The notes beneath the pieces were generated by a model. It worked only from the letters and a program-made list of their open reading frames with translations. It was not told where the DNA came from and ran no database searches. Shown here piece after piece: positions 36,193 through 45,182 of a DNA stretch of 64,000 nucleotides. A program made the translations under genes and the position numbers. The DNA comes from Sphingobacterium chungjuense. GTDB lineage: Bacteria; Bacteroidota; Bacteroidia; Sphingobacteriales; Sphingobacteriaceae. The DNA lies in assembly GCF_011316935.1 (NCBI RefSeq), contig NZ_WLYS01000003.1:620001-684000 (forward strand), in the 5' to 3' direction. Numbering within the stretch: position 1 is the first letter of the stretch; each line of letters opens with the position of its first letter.

Positions 36193-38457
36193 TTATACAA
36201 TGCGAAGCTTAGCAAATTTAAGCAACAATTGCTTCTGTCCCAACTCTTTGAAAAAAATAGTTGCTTTTATATCAGGTCGGTTACCTTCTAAGTTAACGAC
36301 TTTGCCAAAACCGAAGCGTTCGTGCTCCACTTCCATACCTACTTGCAGTCCGCTGGTATCCGATGGGGCGAAGCCTGCTGTTGGTACGTGTGCCTTAGGC
36401 AAAATAGAGGTTGTTTTCACTATTTTTGGCTTCGGCTTGCTAAACGATTCTTCGCGCTGCCATGCCATCCGCTCTGATGAAAAACCACCTTCCTGCTGAG
36501 CCGGCACGCGTGGTTTGAAATCTAACTCTAAACATGAAGGCGCCAATTCATCTAAAAACCGACTGGGTTCACAATTGTTTAATGAGCCCCAACGATAGCG
36601 CGAAGTCGCATACGATATATGCAATTTTTTCTCTGCCCGTGTTACCGCTACATAAAACAAACGGCGCTCTTCTTCTAATTCCGACCTCGAATTAAGAGAC
36701 AGTTGAGATGGAAAAAGGTTTTCTTCCATGCCGACAATAAATACGGTATTAAACTCCAAACCTTTGGATGCGTGAATCGTCATTAGCGATACCGTATCGG
36801 CATTGGGATCTTTGTCTTTATCATCGTTGGTAAGCAAAGCCACATCTTGCAAAAAGATATCCAATCCCTTTTCTTCCAGATCTTCTCTTTCCGAAAACTC
36901 TTTGATACCATTGAGCAATTCCTGAATGTTTTCGTAGCGGCTAAGCCCTTCCACTGATTTATCTTCGTACAGGCTTTTCAGTAATCCCGAATGTTGCGCG
37001 ATGTGCATCGCGGTATCGAAAGCTGATTGGTTTTTAGCGACAGCCTGAAAACTTTGAATCATAGTCGCAAAATTGACTACCGCCGTCGCGCTTCGTCCAT
37101 CCAGAATACTGCCTGCATTCGCCAATACATCCCACAAACGATAATTATTTTGATCTGCTGCGACCATCAATTTTTCAATCGTGGTGTCGCCTATTCCTCT
37201 GCGCGGATAATTGATCACGCGCTTTAACGCTTCCTCATCGTTAGGATTGAAGGTAAGTCGAAAATAGGAAATTAGATCTTTGATCTCCTTACGTTGGTAG
37301 AACGAAGTACCGCCGTATAGTTTATAAGGCACGTTCAGCTTGCGCAATGCTTCCTCGAGCGATCTGGATTGGGCGTTGGTACGGTATAGAATAGCAAAAT
37401 CCTTATACACCAAGCTTTTTAATGCTTTCTCTTGCATAATGGCCTCGGCCACGATTTTCCCTTCTTCATTGTCCGAAAAAGCGCGGCTTACCTTGATCTT
37501 TTCGCCATCTTCATTATCCGAAAACACATTCTTCTCCAACTGATTTTTATTGTTGGCAATAATGCTATTGGCAGCATTCACGATCATCTTGGTCGAACGA
37601 TAATTCTGCTCTAATTTGAAAACTTGTACGTCGGGATAATCTTTCTGAAAATTTAGAATGTTTTGAATATTCGCTCCGCGAAAAGCATAAATACTTTGTG
37701 CATCATCCCCTACTACGCAGATATTTTCGTGTACAGCCGCCAAACGCTTCACAATAAGGTATTGTGAAAAGTTGGTATCCTGGTACTCATCCACCATCAA
37801 GTATTTGAACTGATGTTGGTATTTATGTAAGGTATCGGGATGTTTGTTGAGCAACACATTGGTTTTGAACAACAAATCATCAAAATCCATCGCTCCGGCA
37901 CGGTAACAGCGCTGCGCGTAGGTCATGTAAATTTCGCCTAGTTGCGGGCGACCATTGGCGCGATCCTCGGCCATGATGGCTTCATTTTTATTGTATTCCT
38001 GCGGAGAAATTAGATTGTTTTTAGCCGAAGAAATTCGACCATAAACGTGATTCGCATTATACAGCTTATCATCCAAGTTCATTTCTCGGAGAATAGCGCG
38101 CAATAAACTTTTGGTATCGTCGGTATCGTAAATTGTGAAATTGCGCGGATAGCCAATCAATTCGGCTTCCGAACGCAAAATCCGCGCAAACACCGAGTGA
38201 AATGTACCCATCCATATATTTTTCGCTTCTGATCCAACGACTTTCATGATCCGTTCACGCATCTCTTTGGCCGCCTTGTTGGTAAAGGTCAGCACCAAAA
38301 TATTGAAAGGATCGACTCCTTGACGAATCAGATGTGCTACCCGATACGTAATAACGCGAGTTTTGCCAGATCCGGCACCCGCTACAATCATAACTGGACC
38401 CTGAGTTTGTTCTACAGCACCGCGTTGAGAGGGGTTGAGCCCCGCTAAATAATCCAA
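36193..38457 (-). CDS. UvrD/PcrA/Rep-type superfamily 1 DNA helicase
   Basis: A 754-residue ATP-dependent 3'-5' DNA helicase of the UvrD/PcrA group, working in repair and replication. Motifs are visible in order: Q-motif GLNPSQRGAVEQ, Walker A GAGSGKT (motif I), motif Ia FTNKAAKEMRERI, motif II VDEYQDTNFSQY, VGDDAQSIYAFRGA (motif III), RSLEEALRK-type later motifs and the C-terminal motifs V/VI MTIHASKGLEFNTVF and LFYVAVTRAEKKL. The frame opens with TTG at 38455-38457 behind AAAAGGAAG; no nearby ATG is available. The C-terminal region ends in the PcrA-like hydrophobic FERFGFGKVV fold. Confidence 0.94.
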   Translation of the reverse strand: MDYLAGLNPSQRGAVEQTQGPVMIVAGAGSGKTRVITYRVAHLIRQGVDPFNILVLTFTNKAAKEMRERIMKVVGSEAKNIWMGTFHSVFARILRSEAELIGYPRNFTIYDTDDTKSLLRAILREMNLDDKLYNANHVYGRISSAKNNLISPQEYNKNEAIMAEDRANGRPQLGEIYMTYAQRCYRAGAMDFDDLLFKTNVLLNKHPDTLHKYQHQFKYLMVDEYQDTNFSQYLIVKRLAAVHENICVVGDDAQSIYAFRGANIQNILNFQKDYPDVQVFKLEQNYRSTKMIVNAANSIIANNKNQLEKNVFSDNEDGEKIKVSRAFSDNEEGKIVAEAIMQEKALKSLVYKDFAILYRTNAQSRSLEEALRKLNVPYKLYGGTSFYQRKEIKDLISYFRLTFNPNDEEALKRVINYPRRGIGDTTIEKLMVAADQNNYRLWDVLANAGSILDGRSATAVVNFATMIQSFQAVAKNQSAFDTAMHIAQHSGLLKSLYEDKSVEGLSRYENIQELLNGIKEFSEREDLEEKGLDIFLQDVALLTNDDKDKDPNADTVSLMTIHASKGLEFNTVFIVGMEENLFPSQLSLNSRSELEEERRLFYVAVTRAEKKLHISYATSRYRWGSLNNCEPSRFLDELAPSCLELDFKPRVPAQQEGGFSSERMAWQREESFSKPKPKIVKTTSILPKAHVPTAGFAPSDTSGLQVGMEVEHERFGFGKVVNLEGNRPDIKATIFFKELGQKQLLLKFAKLRIV

Positions 38458-38569
38458 AATAACTTCCTTTTAATTGATAAAAAGTAATGAAACCAAGATG
38501 TAAAACTAAGAAAAATCCGGCAAGAAGCCTAGCCAACATCCGCGTAAGCGGATGCTTGTGTAGAAAAAT

Positions 38570-40162
38570 CTAAAACGGCGCGTCGTCTGGCATATCGTTC
38601 ATACGAGATGGCATGGTGATGCCACCGCCAAAACTATCGGATGGCGTCATCGCTGATGGAGACGGAGGCCCGCCGAAAGCGCCAAAACCGTCATCCTTGC
38701 CGCCTTCCATGCCATAAAAATCGTCTTCAAGATCGACGAACTTCACATATTTACCAACAAACTTCAGCGGTACAATACCGGTTTCACCATTACGGTGTTT
38801 CGCAATAATAACCTCACCCACACCAGCAGTTGGGCGACCTTCTTCATCTTCCGTCATTCCGTAATATTCCGGACGATATAAGAACAATACCATATCGGCA
38901 TCTTGCTCAATAGATCCAGATTCACGCAAATCGGAAAGCATCGGTCTTTTACTATTTCCTGGCCTTGATTCTACCGCACGGCTTAACTGTGATAGTGCCA
39001 AAACGGGCACATTCAATTCCTTGGCTACGGATTTCAGCGCACGAGAAATACTACCGATTTCCTGCTCCCGGTTACCTCCGCCTTTGCCTTCGCTCTTGCC
39101 ATGCATTAGCTGCAAATAATCCACGATCACCATTTGAATATCGTGTTGTGCTTTTAGACGGCGACATTTAGCACGAAATTCAAATACATTTAGTGCAGGC
39201 GTATCATCAATAATAAGCGGCGCTTCGGTTAACCGGCCTATGCGAGAATGTAACTGTTGCCATTCGTGATCGGCGAGATTTCCTTTTTTCAGTTTCTCTT
39301 GTTCAATTTCTGTTTCCCCTGCAATCAGACGATTCACTAACTGCACGGACGACATCTCTAGAGAGAATACTGCTACCGGACGCTGATGATCCACCGCCGC
39401 ATTCCGTGCTACTGAAAGTACAAAAGCTGTTTTTCCCATCGCCGGACGAGCCGCGATAATCACTAAGTCGGAAGGTTGCCAACCTGATGTCATTCGATCT
39501 AAGGCCGTCAATCCGCTAGGAATACCTGTCAAACCATCGGTACGATCACGTAATAGTTCCAACGCATTAATAGCTTCACGCATGATATCGTCCATCTTGC
39601 GCGAATCACGACGCAAATTGTTTTGCGCGATATCGAAAAGACTTTTCTCGGCGTGATCCAGCAAATCGAAGATATCGCTGGTCTCGTCGTAAGAGGCATT
39701 GATAATCTCCGTAGATACCTGAATCAATTCCCGCTGAATGTATTTCTGCGAGATAATACGTGCGTGAAACTCGATATTGGCCGCTGAAACGACACGATCG
39801 GTCAATTGCGTAATATAATAGGCTCCGCCAACCATCTCCAAAGCACCCATTTGGCGCAATTCGGTGGTCACGGTCAACAAATCTATTGGAGATGTTTTCT
39901 GAAATAGATTGTAAATCGCCTGAAAGATTTTTTGATGTGCTTCTTTATAGAATGACTCCGGTTTTAGGATGTCAATCACTTCACTCAACGCATTTTTTTC
40001 TAACATCAGCGCGCCTAATACTGCTTCTTCCAGATCCGGAGCTTGTGGAGGTAACTTGCCCAGACCGCCGATCAAACTACTAACGCTTGTCCGCTTTCTG
40101 TTCAGATTAGCCTTCCCGGATTTTCCGAAATCACTAGGATTATTTTCGCTCTGCTGTGACAT
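38570..40162 (-). CDS. dnaB: Replicative DNA helicase DnaB
   Basis: Hexameric helicase that unwinds DNA at the replication fork. The N-terminal DnaB domain (about residues 35-140) is followed by the RecA-like core with Walker A ARPAMGKTAFVLS, Walker B VDYLQLM, and the arginine-finger/H4 region ALSQLSRAVESR. The frame is open 29 codons further upstream to a TTG, but the ATG at 40160-40162, just before SQQSENNPSDFG, is the natural start, giving 530 residues. A promoter with two overlapping TAnnTTTG elements lies upstream. Confidence 0.94.
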   Translation of the reverse strand: MSQQSENNPSDFGKSGKANLNRKRTSVSSLIGGLGKLPPQAPDLEEAVLGALMLEKNALSEVIDILKPESFYKEAHQKIFQAIYNLFQKTSPIDLLTVTTELRQMGALEMVGGAYYITQLTDRVVSAANIEFHARIISQKYIQRELIQVSTEIINASYDETSDIFDLLDHAEKSLFDIAQNNLRRDSRKMDDIMREAINALELLRDRTDGLTGIPSGLTALDRMTSGWQPSDLVIIAARPAMGKTAFVLSVARNAAVDHQRPVAVFSLEMSSVQLVNRLIAGETEIEQEKLKKGNLADHEWQQLHSRIGRLTEAPLIIDDTPALNVFEFRAKCRRLKAQHDIQMVIVDYLQLMHGKSEGKGGGNREQEIGSISRALKSVAKELNVPVLALSQLSRAVESRPGNSKRPMLSDLRESGSIEQDADMVLFLYRPEYYGMTEDEEGRPTAGVGEVIIAKHRNGETGIVPLKFVGKYVKFVDLEDDFYGMEGGKDDGFGAFGGPPSPSAMTPSDSFGGGITMPSRMNDMPDDAPF

Positions 40163-40237
40163 ATAGATATAATGGATTTTTGAGGAGTTTTTCACACATT
40201 TCCTGCTTCCGTTTCGCGGCAAACATTGATGGGACAG

Positions 40238-40245
40238 CAAAAGTA
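40238..40245 (-). promoter_or_regulatory. -7 element of dnaB
   Basis: TACTTTTG on the minus strand, about 76 bases before the dnaB ATG; a second TATTTTTG lies immediately upstream. No clear -33 TTG was assigned. Confidence 0.45.
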
Positions 40246-40543
40246 ACAAAAATAGCCACGACGTATCATTTTAGTTTTAAACACTCCTTTTCATTAAACG
40301 CGCTAGCACTCTATTTAGCGTACCGTATGATGCACCTATATTCCACAAACAAATTTAGCACGATGTTAGTAAACCACCTAACAATCTGAAAATAAACTTT
40401 ATAAAAACATGTTTAATTCACATCGTCATTGTGGATAAGCTATTTGTAGTGATTTAAAATATTCCTACTTTTTCAAATTTTGTCCCTTTCTGCGATCTGT
40501 ATTTTTTTACATAAATAGCAAGCCTTCTCCGACCGCTTTATTG

Positions 40544-40551
40544 TATCTTTG
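40544..40551 (+). promoter_or_regulatory. -7 promoter element of ubiE
   Basis: TATCTTTG matches TAnnTTTG and ends only 5 bases before the ATG at 40557, so the mRNA start would fall on or next to the start codon. Confidence 0.5.
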
Positions 40552-40556
40552 TGCGT

Positions 40557-41294
40557 ATGACAGCTCCTAATTCAACAGTAAAACCTTATTCTGTAGACGG
40601 CAATAAAAAGGAACAAGTAGCTGATATGTTTAACAACATTTCGGCTACTTACGATATGCTTAATCGCTTCATGACGATGGGCATCGATATCATTTGGCGT
40701 CGCAAAGCAATTCGATCGTTACGCACCATAAAGCCACAACACATTCTAGACGTTGCTACAGGTACAGGGGATTTTGCGATCGAATCGGTCAGGCTGTTAA
40801 ATCCTAAAAAGATTACCGGGATCGACATTTCTGAAGGCATGCTAGCTGTTGCCAAAGAAAAGATTAAGAAAAAAGAATTGACGGATCAGATTGAGGTCAT
40901 GCTCGCCGATTCGGAAAACCTTCCTTTCGCCGAAGGGCATTTTGATGCTGTCACCGTGGCATTTGGTGTACGTAACTTCGAGAATCTTCAACAAGGGTTA
41001 AACGAGATTCATCGCGTGATTCGCCCTGGCGGAAAAGCCATTGTATTAGAGCTCTCCAATCCAACGGCCTTTCCGATTAAGCAGTTGTTTCATTTCTACT
41101 TTCACAAGTTCACACCAGCAATGGGCAGACTGATCTCTAAAGATAAGCGCGCGTACAGTTATTTACCCGAATCGGTGGCTCAGTTTCCGAGTGGAGCTGT
41201 GTTTGCGAAGATGATGCAAACAGCCGGATTTAAGGAAACAAAAGTGCGACCACAAACTTTTGGATTTTGCACCATTTACGAAGCCACCAAATAA
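40557..41294 (+). CDS. ubiE: Demethylmenaquinone/2-methoxy-6-polyprenyl-benzoquinol methyltransferase
   Basis: SAM-dependent C-methyltransferase; in Bacteroidota it makes menaquinone (MenG activity). The 245-residue protein has the N-terminal block VADMFNNISATYDMLNRFMTMGID, SAM-binding motif I ILDVATGTGDFA and the conserved region VTVAFGVRNFENLQQGLNEIHRVIRPGG. A GTG two codons upstream is possible, but the ATG at 40557 is preferred. It is followed one base later by an SDR gene, making an operon with yqeY. Confidence 0.95.
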   Translation: MTAPNSTVKPYSVDGNKKEQVADMFNNISATYDMLNRFMTMGIDIIWRRKAIRSLRTIKPQHILDVATGTGDFAIESVRLLNPKKITGIDISEGMLAVAKEKIKKKELTDQIEVMLADSENLPFAEGHFDAVTVAFGVRNFENLQQGLNEIHRVIRPGGKAIVLELSNPTAFPIKQLFHFYFHKFTPAMGRLISKDKRAYSYLPESVAQFPSGAVFAKMMQTAGFKETKVRPQTFGFCTIYEATK

Positions 41295-41295
41295 T

Positions 41296-42057
41296 ATGAA
41301 TAGAACGGTACTTATTACTGGAGCAAGTTCAGGTATTGGCCAAGCTTGTGCATTGGTACTGGCGAAAGAAGGCTATCGCTTGGCGCTTTGTGCTCGCCGT
41401 ACGGAACGACTAGAAGCCCTTAAAAATGAAATTTTGAAAGATCTTCCGGAAACGGAAATCTATACGTTCACGTTGGATGTACGCGACGCAGATGCTGTAC
41501 AACAAGCGATGACGGCTTTACCAGAAGCATGGCAACAAATCGACGTCTTGATCAACAATGCTGGCTTAAGCCAAGGTTTGGATCCTATTCAAAAAGGCAA
41601 ACTAAGCGATTGGGACACCATGATCGATACGAATATCAAAGGTCTTTTATACGTAAGCCGAGCGGTGATTCCGTTGATGGAAGACAGTAAAAATGCACAC
41701 ATCATCAACATCGGATCGATTGCTGGCAAAGAGGTGTATCCAAATGGAAACGTGTATTGCGCGACCAAACATGCGGTGGACGCATTGAACAAAGCGATGC
41801 GAATCGATTTACTGGAAAAAGGAATTCGTGTATCAGCCATCCATCCCGGTATGGTAGAAACCGAATTTTCGGAAGTACGTTTCCATGGCGACATCGACCG
41901 TGCCAAAGCAGTATATAATGGTGTGGAAGCTCTTAGCGGACAAGATATCGCTGAAGTCATTGCCTTCGTATTATCCCGTCGGGCCCACATCAATATTAAT
42001 GATCTACTCATCATGCCTACAGCGCAAGCTACCGGTACTATTGTTAATAGAAAATAA
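41296..42057 (+). CDS. Short-chain dehydrogenase/reductase (YdfG-like)
   Basis: A 253-residue classical SDR. The nucleotide loop TGASSGIGQA is near residues 8-17, NNAG near 89-92 and the catalytic Ser, Tyr and Lys are in IGSIAGKEVYPNGNVYCATKHAVD (YxxxK). The C-terminal half resembles YdfG-type 3-hydroxy acid or serine dehydrogenases, but the substrate is unknown. The frame extends a dozen codons upstream inside ubiE; the ATG at 41296, one base after the ubiE stop, is the likely start. Confidence 0.9.
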   Translation: MNRTVLITGASSGIGQACALVLAKEGYRLALCARRTERLEALKNEILKDLPETEIYTFTLDVRDADAVQQAMTALPEAWQQIDVLINNAGLSQGLDPIQKGKLSDWDTMIDTNIKGLLYVSRAVIPLMEDSKNAHIINIGSIAGKEVYPNGNVYCATKHAVDALNKAMRIDLLEKGIRVSAIHPGMVETEFSEVRFHGDIDRAKAVYNGVEALSGQDIAEVIAFVLSRRAHININDLLIMPTAQATGTIVNRK

Positions 42058-42064
42058 ATAGAAT

Positions 42065-42514
42065 ATGTCTTTAGAACAAACGATTAATCAAGATATCAAG
42101 GCGGCCATGATCGCCAAAGACAATGTTAAGTTAAGAGGTTTACGCGCAATAAAGTCGGCCATCTTGTTAGCAAAAACAGAGAAAACACACGTAGAAGATA
42201 TTTCGGAAGATGCCGAAATCAAAGTATTGCAGAAATTGGTAAAGCAACGCAAGGAATCTGCTGAGATCTACAAAACGCAGAACCGGGAAGACTTGTACCA
42301 AGTAGAAATCGAGGAAAAGGAAGTCATCGAGGCGTATTTACCAAAACAATTGGATCGAAGTGAGATCGAAGCAATGGTGAAAGAGATCGTTGCAGAGACT
42401 GGCGCTTCTTCTATAAAAGATATGGGTAAAGTAATGGGCTTAGCCAATCAACGTTTGGCCGGCAAAGCGGATGGCAGCACGATATCACAAGTGGTAAAAG
42501 CCATCTTGGGATAA
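42065..42514 (+). CDS. GatB/YqeY domain-containing protein
   Basis: A 149-residue protein of the YqeY family. It shares the C-terminal tail domain of GatB (amidotransferase) and may bind tRNA; its exact role is not established. The region MIAKDNVKLRGLRAIKSAILLAKTE and the C-terminal block MGLANQRLAGKADGSTISQVVK are characteristic. It starts 7 bases after the SDR stop, as the last gene of the ubiE operon, and meets the convergent dnaX gene 5 bases on. Confidence 0.9.
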   Translation: MSLEQTINQDIKAAMIAKDNVKLRGLRAIKSAILLAKTEKTHVEDISEDAEIKVLQKLVKQRKESAEIYKTQNREDLYQVEIEEKEVIEAYLPKQLDRSEIEAMVKEIVAETGASSIKDMGKVMGLANQRLAGKADGSTISQVVKAILG

Positions 42515-42519
42515 TATGG

Positions 42520-44370
42520 CTAGCTCAAGCCTAGATTGAATTTCTTTCTAAGGGTCTCCAAAGCTGGGTTTTTGGAGACCATAGCTTGATATTTTTCTTG
42601 AGAAGTGTAAGGTTTACGAACTTTTGTTTTCTCGATCACGACTTCGCGGATCTCTAACGCGTAGTTTCGCAACTGCACGCGCAAATGGTTTAAGATATCG
42701 ACCTTTCCCAGTTTCATCTCTTCCATCTGCACCATATTCTCTACCTCGACCTCAATCATATTACCTTTGAGTATCGGCGTACTTGACGACATGATGGTGT
42801 ATAAGGTAATTTTATTCTCCTGCTTCACAAATTCTGCATAAGCATTCCATTTCTTTAAGAAATCTTCGGTTTCCACTTCAGCAAATTCCGAACCTTGTAG
42901 CAGTTCATTCTCCTGCTCTTCCTCGTCTTTCTGATCGAGAATGGTATTGAGATCCGGCAGGAGCTTTTTCGCGGGCATCGCTCCCCATCCTTTGGAAGGC
43001 GTCGGTTTTATCTCCACGTCCTGGGCTGCGGATGTATTATTTCGCGAAGTTAGTGTATTGGCATTCGACGGAATTGCTTCAGCTGCTGATGGTGTAACTG
43101 GATTTGTCGTAGCTGGAGCCGAGTGGGCAGGAATCGGTTGTACACCTGGTTTAGCGATCGTCTCCGTTTCCCGACTATTCTGCGCAGAAGCAGTGCTGAC
43201 CGCATCGGCCGGTTTATCCGTTAGTTTTTTTTTTACATCAACTTCCGTTGATGTTTCTGTGAGGCTCATTCGAATCGCGGTAGCGATATGGCACATTTTA
43301 AGTAGAGCGAGCTCCACTTGAAGCCGATGATTTTTGCTGGTTCGGTAATTGATCTCACATTGGTTGGCGATATTCATAGCCGACAATAGCAAACCGCTAT
43401 TCAACTGCTGCGATTGTTCCAGATATTTCTTCCGAATGTTCTCCCCTACTTCCAACAATTTCAGCGTAGCGGGTTCTTTGGCAACTAATAAATTTCGTAA
43501 GTGAGCAGATAAACCGGCAATAAAATGCCCGCCATCAAAGCCATTGGTCAACACCTTATCAAATACCAACAAAGCTTGCGCAGCATCCTGTTGCACGATG
43601 TATTGTAATAAGTCGAAATAGTAATCGTAATCCAGAATGTTGAGATTGTCGATTACTGCTTTGTAAGTCACTTCCTTGTTTGAGAAACTCACGATTTGAT
43701 CGAACATCGACAGGGCGTCTCGCAATCCACCGTCGGCTTTTTGCGCGATCACATGCAGACCATCATTCTCATAGCTGATGCCTTCATTCTTGGCTATCCT
43801 AGCCAAATGATTGGCCATGTCTTCCACTTGAATGCGGTTGAAATCAAAGATTTGACAACGCGATAAGATCGTTGGAAGGATTTTGTGCTTCTCGGTGGTA
43901 GCCAAGATGAAGATCGCATAACTTGGCGGTTCTTCCAATGTCTTTAGAAAAGCATTGAAGGCTTGCTGCGATAGCATGTGCACCTCATCGATGATGTAGA
44001 TCTTGTATTTACCGGTTTGCGGTGGGATGCGAACTTGATCAATGAGCGAGCGAATATCTTCTACCGAGTTGTTTGAAGCGGCATCCAGTTCGTGAATACT
44101 GAACGAGTTGCCATTCTGGAAAGAGCGACAGCTATTGCATTCGCCACAGGCTTCGGTATTTTCGGAGATCTGTTCACAATTTATTGTCTTCGCCAAAATA
44201 CGCGCACAGGTAGTCTTTCCCACACCTCGGGGACCACAAAATAAGAATGCTTGCGCCAACTGATTGTTGTGTATTGCGTTCTTCAGCGTATTGGTGATGT
44301 GCGACTGCCCTACAACCGAATCAAAGGTGACTGGGCGGTATTTTCGGGCAGAAACAATAAAATTGTCCAT
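42520..44370 (-). CDS. dnaX: DNA polymerase III subunit gamma/tau
   Basis: The clamp-loader ATPase of the replicase. From the ATG at 44368-44370 the 616-residue protein begins MDNFIVSARKYRP. It has Walker A in CGPRGVGKTTCARILA, four zinc-binding cysteines (CEQISENTEACGECNSC), Walker B IIDEVHML and the SRC motif LSRCQIFDF. A Ser/Thr/Ala/Pro-rich linker (about residues 375-455) leads to a C-terminal tau domain. No programmed frameshift site was looked for. The frame continues 24 codons upstream, but no conserved residues lie there. Confidence 0.95.
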   Translation of the reverse strand: MDNFIVSARKYRPVTFDSVVGQSHITNTLKNAIHNNQLAQAFLFCGPRGVGKTTCARILAKTINCEQISENTEACGECNSCRSFQNGNSFSIHELDAASNNSVEDIRSLIDQVRIPPQTGKYKIYIIDEVHMLSQQAFNAFLKTLEEPPSYAIFILATTEKHKILPTILSRCQIFDFNRIQVEDMANHLARIAKNEGISYENDGLHVIAQKADGGLRDALSMFDQIVSFSNKEVTYKAVIDNLNILDYDYYFDLLQYIVQQDAAQALLVFDKVLTNGFDGGHFIAGLSAHLRNLLVAKEPATLKLLEVGENIRKKYLEQSQQLNSGLLLSAMNIANQCEINYRTSKNHRLQVELALLKMCHIATAIRMSLTETSTEVDVKKKLTDKPADAVSTASAQNSRETETIAKPGVQPIPAHSAPATTNPVTPSAAEAIPSNANTLTSRNNTSAAQDVEIKPTPSKGWGAMPAKKLLPDLNTILDQKDEEEQENELLQGSEFAEVETEDFLKKWNAYAEFVKQENKITLYTIMSSSTPILKGNMIEVEVENMVQMEEMKLGKVDILNHLRVQLRNYALEIREVVIEKTKVRKPYTSQEKYQAMVSKNPALETLRKKFNLGLS

Positions 44371-44430
44371 TGCAACGAAGTTACGGAAATATTCGACCCT
44401 ACGCAATATGAGTACCGCAAAAAAGGGCAC

Positions 44431-44532
44431 AAAAAAAGCCACCTTAGGGGATGGCTTTCTGATAACTCAGCGGCATGTTTCGCAACAGACCTGTAACTAA
44501 CTAAACACAAGTATATAAAACAAATAATCTAC
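44431..44532 (-). ncRNA. Candidate small RNA upstream of dnaX
   Basis: Promoter, structure and terminator line up on the minus strand. TATCTTTG (44538-44545) is followed about 6 bases later by a gene-free, partly G/C-rich stretch. It contains a small stem with a GCGA (GNRA-type) tetraloop around 44477-44490 and ends in a stem (44435-44443 with 44449-44458) plus a seven-base T-run. No Rfam family was recognised; it lacks the SRP-RNA core. Confidence 0.35.
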
Positions 44533-44604
44533 TTGCTCAAAGATAATAGCGTCGTTTGAAGTCTGTGTTATCCATGCGTTATGATAATAATTTTTTGTAG
44601 CCGA

Positions 44605-45099
44605 TCAACGAGCCTGTGCCTCGGCAATCATTTTCATGACCTCATCAATGGTGGTCTTTGCGGCTTCTTTCATTTTTGGATTACCCGGATAATCAGTATC
44701 CAAAGTCACTTCTTTGGATTTTTCCTTATACGTAAACTTCAGCACAAAGCGAGCGGCAGTAGGCTCACGATCTGCCTGTGGCGTAGTCATATCATTATCT
44801 ACATTCCAAAAGCCCAATTCTTGTGCTTTGCGGTGTAGATACAACAAATCATTATCGCGCAGCTTTACCGTATCTAGCGCTACCGTTCCATTTTTACGCT
44901 CAAACTGATACAGATGTGTTGTAGAGCTGTAATGATTTTGCATCGAATCGGGTGTACCGTAAGTTAGCTCAATGGCTTCGAAGTCGGTAAAGCGAAACGG
45001 TGCATTTTTTACCATCGCAGAATAATAGTAAAAACAGTAAATAAAGAATGGAACGATGATACAAATTCCGAGAAAAATCCGTTTTCCTCTGTCAGACAT
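44605..45099 (-). CDS. Membrane-anchored protein of unknown function
   Basis: I do not recognise this gene's family. From the ATG at 45097-45099 it encodes 164 residues. One N-terminal transmembrane helix (about residues 5-28, GKRIFLGICIIVPFFIYCFYYY) is followed by a soluble domain with alternating strands and helices (AIELTYGTPDSMQN, TAARFVLKFTYKEKSKEVTLD, then a C-terminal helix). A periplasmic, membrane-anchored location is the simplest reading. It lies between the candidate small RNA and the NlpC/P60 gene; no partner role can be drawn. Confidence 0.8.
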   Translation of the reverse strand: MSDRGKRIFLGICIIVPFFIYCFYYYSAMVKNAPFRFTDFEAIELTYGTPDSMQNHYSSTTHLYQFERKNGTVALDTVKLRDNDLLYLHRKAQELGFWNVDNDMTTPQADREPTAARFVLKFTYKEKSKEVTLDTDYPGNPKMKEAAKTTIDEVMKMIAEAQAR

Positions 45100-45182
45100 A
45101 ATGTTTAAATGTAAAGTGCGCACAAAAGTACGCATTTATACACACTTTCTGGTTGAAAGTCTACAAACAGACGATTCACTGA

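Larger units (their letters stand above)
40163..40556. other. Divergent dnaB-ubiE intergenic region
   Basis: 394 bases with no gene. It holds the dnaB promoter elements, the ubiE -7 element and a single perfect DnaA-box sequence (TTATCCACA on the minus strand) at 40430-40438. Confidence 0.6.

Noticed and set aside
40430..40438. Use of the DnaA box as evidence for a replication origin.
   Set aside because: Only one perfect box is present and no cluster or A/T-rich unwinding element with dnaA lies nearby.
44431..44532. Reading of the small-RNA region as SRP RNA because of its position next to dnaX.
   Set aside because: The CAGG ... AGCAG core of bacterial SRP RNA is absent, so only a generic candidate small RNA is reported.
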